A program made the position numbers and the translations under genes. Below are positions 8,484 to 16,444 of a DNA stretch of 64,000 bases, piece by piece. This DNA is from JBCCAG01 sp050331115 (GTDB lineage Bacteria > Cyanobacteriota > Cyanobacteriia > CAKZMO01): contig JBHJHD010000019.1 in assembly GCA_050331115.1 (NCBI GenBank), positions 62,001 through 126,000 on the forward strand, given 5' to 3'. How positions within the stretch are numbered: the first letter of the stretch is position 1; each line of letters begins with the position of its first letter. The notes below the pieces were generated by a model. The model did not search any database and was not told the origin of the DNA. It saw only the letters and a list, made by a program, of their open reading frames with translations.

Positions 8484-9668
8484 TTATCGGTCCACAGAGC
8501 CCATAATGATGTCAATGCTGCCGAGGATAGCCATAATGTCGGCCACCTTGACGCCGCGCAGCAGCTCCGGCAAAATCTGTAGATTGTTGAAGTCGGCGGC
8601 ACGGATTTTCCAGCGCCAGGGAAAGACATCGTTGCTGCCAATCAGATAGATGCCCAGCTCGCCCTTGCCGCTCTCCACCCGCACGTAGTGCTCACCCTCA
8701 GGAATCTTAAAGGTGGGCGGAATTTTCTTGCCGATAAACTGGTAGTCAAATTCGTTCCACTCCGACTTCGGGCCGCTGGCCATGCGCTTGGCTTCCAGGT
8801 TTTCGTAGGGGCCGCCGGGCAGCTGCTTAATCGCTTGCCGAATAATTTTTACGGACTCGCGCATTTCCCGGACTCTGACCACGTAGCGGGCAAAGCAGTC
8901 GCCCACGGTCTCCCACTGCACGTCCCAGTCGAGCTCGTCGTAGCACTCGTAGTGGTCCACCTTGCGCAGGTCCCACTTAACCCCCGAAGCGCGCAGCATG
9001 GGGCCGGAGAGGCCCCAGCTGATGGCCTGATCGCGGGTAATCACGCCAAGCCCCTCTACCCGCCGGCGGAAGATGGGGTTATTGGTAATGAGTTTTTCGT
9101 ACTCATCGACCTTGGGCAAGAAGTAGTCGCAGAAATCTTCGCACTTGTCGACCCAGCCGTAGGGCAAGTCTGCCGCCACGCCGCCGATGCGGAAATAGTT
9201 GTTGTTGATCAGCCGCGCGCCGCTGGCCGCCTCCCACAGATCGTAGATCATCTCCCGCTCCCGGAAGATATAGAAGAACGGCGTCTGGGCCCCGACATCT
9301 GCTAGAAACGGCCCTAGCCAGAGCAGGTGGTTAGCGATGCGGTTGAGCTCCAGCATGATTACGCGAATGTAGCTGGCCCGCTTGGGTACGTCGATGTTGG
9401 CCAGCTTCTCCGGCGCGTTGACCGTGACGGCCTCGTTAAACATGCCCTCGGCGTAGTCCCAGCGGCTCACGTAGGGCACAAACATAGTGTTGGTGCGGTT
9501 CTCGGCAATCTTCTCCATACCGCGGTGGAGGTAGCCAATGACGGGCTCACAGTCCACGACGTCTTCACCGTCTAGAGTCACAACGAGACGCAGCACGCCG
9601 TGCATAGACGGATGATGTGGCCCCATGTTGATTACCATGGGCTCGGTCTTAGTTTCGATCATCGACAT
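8484..9668 (-). CDS. ndhH: NAD(P)H-quinone oxidoreductase subunit H
   Basis: This is the 49-kDa-type core subunit of the NDH-1 complex in the thylakoid membrane, which accepts electrons from ferredoxin and reduces plastoquinone for cyclic electron flow and respiration. At 394 residues it is full length, with the typical N-terminus VINMGPHHPSMHGVLRL and the C-terminus ending near GSIDIIMGSVDR. The start ATG at 9668 gives the standard N-terminus. It stands alone here, as ndhH usually does in cyanobacteria, and is convergent with the pseudouridine synthase gene. Confidence 0.97.
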   Translation of the reverse strand: MSMIETKTEPMVINMGPHHPSMHGVLRLVVTLDGEDVVDCEPVIGYLHRGMEKIAENRTNTMFVPYVSRWDYAEGMFNEAVTVNAPEKLANIDVPKRASYIRVIMLELNRIANHLLWLGPFLADVGAQTPFFYIFREREMIYDLWEAASGARLINNNYFRIGGVAADLPYGWVDKCEDFCDYFLPKVDEYEKLITNNPIFRRRVEGLGVITRDQAISWGLSGPMLRASGVKWDLRKVDHYECYDELDWDVQWETVGDCFARYVVRVREMRESVKIIRQAIKQLPGGPYENLEAKRMASGPKSEWNEFDYQFIGKKIPPTFKIPEGEHYVRVESGKGELGIYLIGSNDVFPWRWKIRAADFNNLQILPELLRGVKVADIMAILGSIDIIMGSVDR

Positions 9669-9859
9669 GGGTCGCAGATTTCCTCTAGGTATAACGGCTA
9701 ACGGAGAGAATGGCTCGTTGCGCAGCGGCCGACTTTATTACGCTTACTTAACTTTATTATAAGGACTGACGTCAGCTTAGGCATCCATTGCTTTGGTCCG
9801 GTCGCTTAGGACAACCCGGCTGCCTCAAAGACTGATATTCTATAGGCGACCGAACGCTC

Positions 9860-9885
9860 AAGTGTCCCAATGCATCAGGACACTT
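9860..9885 (+). promoter_or_regulatory. Hairpin at the rsmH translation start
   Basis: AAGTGTCC (9860-9867) and GGACACTT (9878-9885) form a perfect 8-bp stem. The 10-nt loop contains the ATG at 9870, and the likely true start at 9891 lies 5 nt after the stem. In the mRNA this would mask whichever ribosome site is used. Confidence 0.5.
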
Positions 9886-9890
9886 GCTAT

Positions 9891-10751
9891 ATGGCTCCCT
9901 TTAATCACATTCCAGTTTTAGCTGACGCTGCGATCGCCAGTCTACTGCTCCGCCCTGGCGGACGCTACCTTGACGCCACGGTGGGCGGTGGCGGCCACAG
10001 CCAGCTCATTTTGGCGGTGCCAGGCACCCAAGTTGTGGCCATCGATCAAGATCCGGCGGCCCTAGCGGCGGCCCGCGATCGCCTGTCAGAGTACGGCGAT
10101 CGGGTTACGTTTCACCACAGCAACTTTGCTGACTACGACCCGGAAGCCCCCTTCGACGGCATTCTGGCTGATTTAGGCGTTAGCTCCCCCCAAGTTGATC
10201 AGCCCGAGCGGGGGTTTAGCTTCCGGCAGGCGGCCCCGCTCGATATGCGCATGGACCAGACCCGGGGCGAGACCGCTGCGGACATCGTCAACCATACGGA
10301 CGAAACCGAGCTGGCCAACCTAATCTATCGCTACGGTGAAGAGCGGCTGTCCCGGCGCATCGCCCGCCAAATCGTGCAGCGGCGCCCCTTTACCGACACG
10401 GTGCAGCTGGCGGAGGCGATCGCCCAAAGCGTGCCTCGCAGCTACCGCTATGGCCGTATCCATCCGGCGACGCGCACCTTTCAGGCCCTGCGGATTGCCG
10501 TCAACCAGGAGCTAGAGCGGCTAGCGCAATTCCTTGAGCGGGCTCCCGCCTGGCTATCCCCGGGCGGACGACTCACCATCATTAGCTTCCACAGCCTGGA
10601 GGACCGGATGGTCAAGCACAGCTTAAAGGACAACCCCGATCTGCTCGTAGTTACGAAAAAGCCGGCGATCGCCGATGAGGCCGAAACCTTACGCAATCCC
10701 CGCGCCCGTTCGGCAAAGCTAAGAACGGCTGAGCGGCGCGCTGAAGACTAG
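9891..10751 (+). CDS. rsmH: 16S rRNA m4C1402 methyltransferase RsmH
   Basis: The enzyme methylates N4 of C1402 in the decoding centre of 16S rRNA using S-adenosylmethionine. It shows the family N-terminus FNHIPVLAD, the SAM-binding motif LDATVGGGGHS, the region GILADLGVSSPQ and the C-terminal motif IISFHSLEDRMVK. An ATG at 9870 would add seven residues; 9891 fits the family N-terminus better. Both are close to a hairpin. No division genes (mraZ, ftsL, ftsI) adjoin it, unlike the dcw cluster of many bacteria. Confidence 0.93.
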   Translation: MAPFNHIPVLADAAIASLLLRPGGRYLDATVGGGGHSQLILAVPGTQVVAIDQDPAALAAARDRLSEYGDRVTFHHSNFADYDPEAPFDGILADLGVSSPQVDQPERGFSFRQAAPLDMRMDQTRGETAADIVNHTDETELANLIYRYGEERLSRRIARQIVQRRPFTDTVQLAEAIAQSVPRSYRYGRIHPATRTFQALRIAVNQELERLAQFLERAPAWLSPGGRLTIISFHSLEDRMVKHSLKDNPDLLVVTKKPAIADEAETLRNPRARSAKLRTAERRAED

Positions 10752-10804
10752 CTTCTAGCGCGCCGCTCTCTAGAGCCGCTAAGCGTTGGTGAAACTGAGA
10801 TCGG

Positions 10805-11356
10805 CTAGACGGCGCTCTTCACGGGAACGTAGCCCATCTCTCCCAGCTTAGAGAGAACCTTATTGGTGCTCTCCTCTAGGGTTTCGAGGTCGGTGCGGCA
10901 CTCGACTTCAGGGTTCTCAGGAGCCTCGTAAGGATCAGAAATCCCCGTGAACTGCTTGATCTCGCCGGAGCGGGCCCGCTTATATAGCCCCTTAACGTCT
11001 CGCTCCTCGCACACCGACAGCGGCGCGTTGGCGTAGACCTCTATAAAGTCGCCGATGCGCTCGCGCACGTCGTCTCGGATAGCTCGGTAGGGTGAAATAG
11101 CCGAGACGAGTACGATCACGCCGTTGCGGGTCAAGAGCTGAGAGACAAAGCCAATGCGGCGGATGTTCTCATCGCGATCTTCCTTGGAAAACCCCAGTCC
11201 CTTGGTAAGATTCTGCCGCACGATGTCGCCGTCTAGCACCTCAACTTTCAGGCCCTGGTCCCGCAGCTTCTTCTCGAGCTCAATGCGGATAGTTGTTTTC
11301 CCAGACCCGCTCAGCCCAGTGAACCAAACGGTTACGCCGCGTTGCTCAGTACTCAT
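10805..11356 (-). CDS. cysC: Adenylyl-sulfate kinase
   Basis: The enzyme phosphorylates adenosine 5'-phosphosulfate to PAPS in sulfate assimilation. The 183-residue protein is full length for CysC. It has a Walker A motif (GLSGSGKTTI), the APS-binding region around DGDIVRQNL and the lid region FIEVYANAPLSVCEERDVKGLY. It is monocistronic in this window. Confidence 0.95.
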   Translation of the reverse strand: MSTEQRGVTVWFTGLSGSGKTTIRIELEKKLRDQGLKVEVLDGDIVRQNLTKGLGFSKEDRDENIRRIGFVSQLLTRNGVIVLVSAISPYRAIRDDVRERIGDFIEVYANAPLSVCEERDVKGLYKRARSGEIKQFTGISDPYEAPENPEVECRTDLETLEESTNKVLSKLGEMGYVPVKSAV

Positions 11357-11663
11357 AAATTAGTCTCCTATAGCTCTTAGAATTAACCTAGATTAGCCCC
11401 ACCAGGTTAGAAAATGCGCAAACAGCAAATGTCCTACTGCCGATTGATTTATTAATTACGCTGTAGATCGGTTCGATAGCCACGGATAAGGGCCAGACTC
11501 AATCTTACTGTCCCGTAAAAAACTTAGACCTCGTACAGGCTGTCGCATAAATCATGAGGCTACTTGACACTGTAAGAGCTCAAGCGCCGGGTGTCACAGG
11601 TTCTACAGCAAATTCACTAAATTTTTGGCATTCGGTTTACAAAAGCTTTAATTGCCCTTGACC
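11357..11663. other. Intergenic region upstream of cysC
   Basis: About 307 bp between the start of cysC and the end of thf1, both on the reverse strand. It is AT-richer than its surroundings and should carry the cysC promoter. I see no ORF, tRNA or convincing terminator. Confidence 0.4.
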
Positions 11664-12464
11664 TTACGCCTCTGCGTCCTGAGACTCTGACGGGGCCGTG
11701 GCAGCCTGTTCACCACTGTGAGACTGGCTCTCTGCAGACTGGCCCTCTTCAGACTTGCTTTCAGGCTGGCCCTCTGTGGACTGGCCCTCTGTGGACTGGC
11801 GCTGTTCCCGCTTCTTGCGGTCGGCCTTCAGAATATCTTCCATCACGATGCGGGCTTGCTCTAGCTTCTCCAGATTTGAGCGATAGATGTCCAAATCTTT
11901 CTGGAGCTTATCGAAGGAAAAATGCATTCGCTCGCAGAGCGGCTCAAGGATTTCCTTCAGCCGAGCGGGGTCTTCAACAGCAGCAGCCTCTATCGTCTCT
12001 ACGATCGTATACAGCCCGATCGCCCAAAGGCGACTGTACTTAAACTGAGGGTTGTTGGCAACGCCCTGCAAAGAATCGCCTAGCAGAGCCGTGTTGCTTA
12101 GCGCTTGGGAGGTTTCAGAGTGGCCAAAGGCCATCAAATCATCCACCGAAAGCTGAGCGGCATCGCCCAGGACCTGCTGCGCATCCTGACGATACTTGTG
12201 GGGGTCGGATTCGACAGCCTGACAGAGGGCCGAGAAGATTGACGCTAGATCTTGCTCCGGGCGGTAGCCCAGCATAAAGCGATCAAAGCTGGTTACAACG
12301 CCAAGCGCATAAATCGCGTTGTACTGAAAGTTTACGTTCACCGACAGCAGATGCATTTCCACCATCAGTTCTTCAACAACTCGGCGATAGAGCGAGTTTA
12401 TTGGCCGCGTGTGAGCATTATAAAAGGCACGCTTAGTGTCTGAAACGGTACGGACGTTGTTCAC
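11664..12464 (-). CDS. thf1: Thylakoid formation protein Thf1/Psb29
   Basis: The family is needed for photosystem II assembly and repair and acts with FtsH proteases. The N-terminus NNVRTVSDTKRAFYNAHTRP is diagnostic. The start is GTG (12464). The conserved domain covers about residues 1-215 and is followed by a low-complexity Ser/Glu/Gln-rich tail. The tail contains a 5-residue repeat (STEGQ) encoded by an exact 15-bp DNA duplication near 11768-11800. The last 50 residues are therefore variable and probably disordered. Confidence 0.93.
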   Translation of the reverse strand: MNNVRTVSDTKRAFYNAHTRPINSLYRRVVEELMVEMHLLSVNVNFQYNAIYALGVVTSFDRFMLGYRPEQDLASIFSALCQAVESDPHKYRQDAQQVLGDAAQLSVDDLMAFGHSETSQALSNTALLGDSLQGVANNPQFKYSRLWAIGLYTIVETIEAAAVEDPARLKEILEPLCERMHFSFDKLQKDLDIYRSNLEKLEQARIVMEDILKADRKKREQRQSTEGQSTEGQPESKSEEGQSAESQSHSGEQAATAPSESQDAEA

Positions 12465-12562
12465 TGATAGTAAGAGGCGTAGATCGTAACCTCATTGTCC
12501 CTCCTCTCTGACCGTTTGCCAAGGAATGGGCAACTGGAGGACTCACAGCAAGGCAGTTGGCC

Positions 12563-12910
12563 TTAGCTCGGGAGCGACTCTAGAGCCGCCTGCTCAGATG
12601 AGTAGATGTCGAACACCGAATCCATCATCGTCACTTCTAAGACGAGCTTGGCGTCCGAGTGAACGTTGCAAATTCGGAAGCTGCCGTTGACCTTATCGGC
12701 GTCGCGCATGCCGGCAACTAAGGACGTCAGCCCAGAGCTATCGATGAAGTTGACGTCGCTCAGGTTGATAATTAGATGGGGGCAGCTCGACGAGATGCAC
12801 TCCTGAAGCTTTAGGCGAAACTGCCAGGCGGTGGTAATGTCTAAGCGCCCGGATGGCCTAAGGATAGTGACTTGCCTATTCTCGTCAAAAGTTAGAGTCT
12901 CTTGATCCAT
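12563..12910 (-). CDS. STAS-domain anti-sigma factor antagonist
   Basis: This 115-residue single-domain protein resembles SpoIIAA/RsbV. The conserved motif FIDSSGLTSLV carries the Ser that partner kinases phosphorylate. Such proteins bind anti-sigma factors of the RsbW type when unphosphorylated. No partner kinase or phosphatase gene is adjacent, so its pathway is not evident. It follows no operon pattern with thf1 downstream (98 bp gap). Confidence 0.87.
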   Translation of the reverse strand: MDQETLTFDENRQVTILRPSGRLDITTAWQFRLKLQECISSSCPHLIINLSDVNFIDSSGLTSLVAGMRDADKVNGSFRICNVHSDAKLVLEVTMMDSVFDIYSSEQAALESLPS

Positions 12911-13148
12911 TGTTGGCTACTACTGTTGGCTACTACTTAGTGACGTAATCTTCCACGTAGCCACGCTGCTGACTACGACGCCTTTTTGGGAAAAAGCTTG
13001 GCCCTTATTTCTCCCAGCATAATGATCTCCTACCAGACGCGAGGGCGACGTAGAAGCCTGTAGCGACATAGGGCAGGCTACTTTACTAGGGTAGCCGCTC
13101 AATGTCTCGATTTCAAAAGTTATAAACTTTCAGAAACGGCTAATCGGT

Positions 13149-14207
13149 TTAGGCGGACGCCTCTGTCGTCCAGTTGACCCAGTCCTGAGGCTTTAGAAAA
13201 ACCTCATACAGCCGCGCCTCTGGGGTCTCAGGCTCTGGGCTATAGTCATATTCCCAGCGAACCAGGGGCGGCAAAGACATCAAAATCGACTCGGTGCGCC
13301 CGTTGGTCTGTAGGCCAAAGATAGTGCCCCGGTCATAGACCAGGTTGAATTCGACATAGCGCCCCCGACGATAGAGCTGAAATTGACGTTCGCGATCGCC
13401 AAACTCCCGCCCTCGCCGCCGCTCTGCAATCGGCACGTAGGCCGGCAAAAAGCTGTTGCCGCAGGCGCGTACGAAATCAAATATCGACTCCCAGCTGCGG
13501 GATGCTACGTCGCCCAGGCGATCGCTGTACTGTGCTGCCGCTTTATCCGGATGCGGACCGCGATAAAGCCGGCCGCGTCCGTCTTGGTAATCGAAGAAAA
13601 CGCCGCCGACGCCCCGCGTCTCCCCGCGGTGCTTTAGGTAAAAGTATTCGTCGCACCAGGGCTTAAAGGTCGGGTAGTAGTCAGGGTGGTGGGCGTCGCA
13701 GGCCGCCTTGAGGGTGCGGTGGAAGTGGGCTACATCTTCGTCTACGGGGTAATAGGGCGTGAGGTCAATGCCGCCGCCAAACCACCAGACGGGCCCTGCC
13801 TCGAAGTAGCGGTAGTTGAGGTGCACCGTCGGCACATAGGGATTGCGGGGGTGCAGCACCATCGAAGTGCCGGTGGCGTAGAACGGGTGGCCTTCTGCCT
13901 CAGGCCGCTGCGCCACAATGGACGGCGGCAGGGTCTTGCCCCAAATTTCTGAAAAGTTGACGCCCCCCTGCTCGAACAGGCTGCCCTGCTTGATGACGCG
14001 AGAGCGGCCGCCGCCGCCGCCTTCGCGCTCCCAAGCGTCCTGCTGAAAAGCCGCCTCACCGTCTAAATTCTGCAGAGCCTGGCAGATATCATCTTGAAGC
14101 GTCTTCATAAAGTTGCTGACCTGCGCCTTGGAATCGGCGGGTGGGGCGGCAGGTGCGGCGGGCGCAGGTGCGGCGGGCGCTGAGACGTTGAGGGATGACT
14201 GTGCCAT
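13149..14207 (-). CDS. hemF: Oxygen-dependent coproporphyrinogen III oxidase
   Basis: The enzyme oxidatively decarboxylates coproporphyrinogen III to protoporphyrinogen IX in haem and chlorophyll synthesis. Diagnostic stretches are the GGGIDLTPYY region with FHRTLK after it, the RGVGGVFFDY run and the C-terminal WVNW. The domain starts near residue 28. Before it is an Ala/Pro linker (APAAPAPAAPAAPP) made partly by an exact 15-bp DNA duplication near 14148-14180. The cyanobacterial family is otherwise of similar length. Confidence 0.96.
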   Translation of the reverse strand: MAQSSLNVSAPAAPAPAAPAAPPADSKAQVSNFMKTLQDDICQALQNLDGEAAFQQDAWEREGGGGGRSRVIKQGSLFEQGGVNFSEIWGKTLPPSIVAQRPEAEGHPFYATGTSMVLHPRNPYVPTVHLNYRYFEAGPVWWFGGGIDLTPYYPVDEDVAHFHRTLKAACDAHHPDYYPTFKPWCDEYFYLKHRGETRGVGGVFFDYQDGRGRLYRGPHPDKAAAQYSDRLGDVASRSWESIFDFVRACGNSFLPAYVPIAERRRGREFGDRERQFQLYRRGRYVEFNLVYDRGTIFGLQTNGRTESILMSLPPLVRWEYDYSPEPETPEARLYEVFLKPQDWVNWTTEASA

Positions 14208-14315
14208 GGACTACTGATGAACGTTCCGCATAAAAGAGCTGTAAGCCTCTTACCCTATGGAGCGCAGCGTTGTTCAACGCCGGCGAGGCTTGCTCTAGAC
14301 TATCTCGATTTCTAC

Positions 14316-15059
14316 CTAGGCAGAGGCCTGATAGTCAGACTGTAACAAACTGTAGGGCATCGGTTGGGCCACGCCTTCCTCAAGCCACTGCGCTAGAAAC
14401 CGCCGCAGCCAGCGCTCAACCGTCTCTCGATGCTGTCCGTGGGCATTGCGCTGCACCTCATGGGGCTGGGCACCCAGCTGGTTGAGCTGGTCTGCTGCTT
14501 TCGCGTTCCAGAGCTCTAGCATCAGCCGCGTCATTTCTGGGTGAAACTGTAGGCCGTAGACGCCAGGGCCGTAGCGAAACGCCTGATTTGCAAACACCTC
14601 TCCCGTGAGCAGCAGCGTGCCGCCGTCCGGAAGCTCAAACCCTTCCCGATGCCACTGATAAACCTGGGATAGCTCACCGAACAAATTTTGACCCGCTGTC
14701 GTAGACTGCACGGGCGCATAGCCAATTTCAACGCGCTTTTGAGGATGGGCGCTGACGGTAGCCCCGAGCGATCGCGCCAGTAGCTGAGCCCCGAGACAGA
14801 TCCCCAAATAGGGCTTCTGGGCTGCCAGCACTTCGGGCAGCCACGCCAGCTCAGCTTGGATGAAGGGCAGCTCGTCGTTGGCGCTCATGGGTCCGCCGAA
14901 GACGATCACCGCAGCATAATCCCGCAGAGCTTTGGGCAGAGCCGTCCCGGTGGCCGGACAGCGTATCTCTAGGGCGTAGCCCATCTCCTGCAGGATTTGT
15001 CCAATGCGTCCTGGGTTTGAGCTGGACTGGTGGACAATAACCAAGATTCTGTCTGTCAT
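14316..15059 (-). CDS. Class I glutamine amidotransferase-like protein
   Basis: The protein (about 247 residues) resembles the stand-alone GMP-synthase-type amidotransferase family. The nucleophile Cys lies in YLGICLGAQLLA and the catalytic His in GLQFHPEMT. The ATG at 15059 gives the normal N-terminus (MTDRILVIVHQ); an upstream in-frame start would add an unconserved 15 residues. The amino acceptor is unknown. Many members of this group are annotated only by homology. Confidence 0.87.
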   Translation of the reverse strand: MTDRILVIVHQSSSNPGRIGQILQEMGYALEIRCPATGTALPKALRDYAAVIVFGGPMSANDELPFIQAELAWLPEVLAAQKPYLGICLGAQLLARSLGATVSAHPQKRVEIGYAPVQSTTAGQNLFGELSQVYQWHREGFELPDGGTLLLTGEVFANQAFRYGPGVYGLQFHPEMTRLMLELWNAKAADQLNQLGAQPHEVQRNAHGQHRETVERWLRRFLAQWLEEGVAQPMPYSLLQSDYQASA

Positions 15060-15191
15060 GCTTTTGAGGAGGGGAACGCCGGATTCCATTGTGCCGGATT
15101 TCACGGGCGCAAAACGTTTTCCTGGCCTTAAGATAGCGCTAAATATTGCGGCGCTCGATCATTAAACGCTAGGCCAATATCAGCGCGGCAG

Positions 15192-15266
15192 ATATCAGGG
15201 CGGGCCGACAATTGAATATCAGCCAAATATCAGCTAAATATCAGCCAAATATCAGGGCGGGCCGAC
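15192..15266. repeat. Nested direct repeats at the thiolase 3' end
   Basis: An 18-bp sequence, ATATCAGGGCGGGCCGAC, occurs at 15192-15209 and again at 15249-15266, where it covers the stop codon of the thiolase-like gene. Between them AATATCAGC(C/T)A recurs with an 11-bp period about four times. The gene's last codons have therefore been copied downstream. Confidence 0.85.
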
Positions 15267-16439
15267 CTGCTCTACCAGCGTGGCAATCCCCAATCCACCG
15301 CCAATGCCAATAGTTGCCAGTCCCAAAGCGCCTGAAGACCCATACTTCAGCAGTCGAAACAGCCGCGTCACTAAAATTGCCCCAGAGGCCCCATAGGGAT
15401 GACCGAGGGCGATCGCCCCCCCCGCCACGTTTATCCGAGACGGGTCCAGCGCTAGCCGATCGACGCAGGCCAGTACCTGGGCCGCAAACGCCTCGTTGAA
15501 CTCGATGCGCTCAATGTCCTGCAGCGCCAAACCAGGCTGGCGGGCCAGTAGCGCCTCTACGGCAGCCACCGGCCCCAGACCCGGCAAACTCGGCGCGACC
15601 CCGACGGCTACCGCGTCCACAACCCGCAGGCCTTGGGTAAAGCCGTGCTGCTCGAACAGGCGACGCGACAGGATCAGCGCCGCCGCCGCCCCGTCGTTAA
15701 TGGGGCAGGCATTGCCCACCGTCACCGTGCCGTCTGGGGCAAAAGCGGGGGGGAGGCGCTGAAGCCGCTGGCGGGTCAGGGTAGGGCGGGGGCACTCGTC
15801 GGTGTCGATAACGGTGGTGGACGAGAGGGCTACGGGGACGATTTCGTCGGTAAACCTCCCCTCGCGCTGGGCGTGCACCGCCTTCTGATGGCTGCTTAGG
15901 GCATAGTCATCCTGGCGATCGCGGCTGATGCCAAAGGTTTGGGCGATCGCCTCCGCCGCTGGCCCCATGTCCGGGTCTCCTAGGGCTTCGGGGGCAAACC
16001 TGGCCCGGTGGGCAAAGCGGGGCAGCTCGTGCAGCGAGCGGGGCTTTTCCACGCGCCAGGGCGCAGTGCTGACGCTCTCCACACCCCCCGCAATATAGAC
16101 CTCGCCCGCCCCTGCCTGAATCAGCCGCGCCGCTAGATTGATTGCCGCCAGACCTGAACCGCACTGCCGGTCGATCGTCAGGCCGGGCACCGTCATGGGC
16201 AGCCCCGTCGCCAGCAGCGCCAGCCGCGCGGGGTTGCCCCCCGGCCCGACTGCGTTGCCAATCACCACGTCATTCACCCGCTCAGGGGCCAGATTCGCGT
16301 CCTGCAGCAGCGATCGCAGCACCGGGGCTAGCAGCGCCTCGACGGGCAGGGTCTTGAGGCAGCCCCCGGCGCGGCCAATGGGGGTGCGCCGAGCGGCTAC
16401 GATAATCGGGTCGCTGGGGGTCGGGGGCTGGCCTGACAT
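15252..16439 (-). CDS. Thiolase-family protein (acetyl-CoA acetyltransferase-like)
   Basis: This 395-residue protein has the length and sequence of biosynthetic-type thiolases, which join or split acyl-CoA units. The nucleophile Cys93 (DRQCGSGLAAI) and the His347 motif (ALGHPYGASGA) are present. The second catalytic Cys, normally in a CIGGG motif, is Gly378 (TIGIGGGLGIA), so normal condensation or thiolysis may be impaired or altered. The gene follows an acyl-CoA ligase by 5 bp and a biotin ECF transporter, like yhfS in Bacillus subtilis. A role linked to biotin or a pimelate-like precursor is an inference from this arrangement. Confidence 0.88.
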   Translation of the reverse strand: MSGQPPTPSDPIIVAARRTPIGRAGGCLKTLPVEALLAPVLRSLLQDANLAPERVNDVVIGNAVGPGGNPARLALLATGLPMTVPGLTIDRQCGSGLAAINLAARLIQAGAGEVYIAGGVESVSTAPWRVEKPRSLHELPRFAHRARFAPEALGDPDMGPAAEAIAQTFGISRDRQDDYALSSHQKAVHAQREGRFTDEIVPVALSSTTVIDTDECPRPTLTRQRLQRLPPAFAPDGTVTVGNACPINDGAAAALILSRRLFEQHGFTQGLRVVDAVAVGVAPSLPGLGPVAAVEALLARQPGLALQDIERIEFNEAFAAQVLACVDRLALDPSRINVAGGAIALGHPYGASGAILVTRLFRLLKYGSSGALGLATIGIGGGLGIATLVEQVGPP

Positions 16440-16444
16440 TATCG

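Noticed and set aside
11440..11500. tRNA-like GGTTCGATAGCC
   Set aside because: The T-arm does not pair in the needed five bases and no acceptor or anticodon arm is visible.
12920..13102. 60-codon reverse frame between the STAS gene and hemF
   Set aside because: Its composition is not protein-like and there is no ribosome site.
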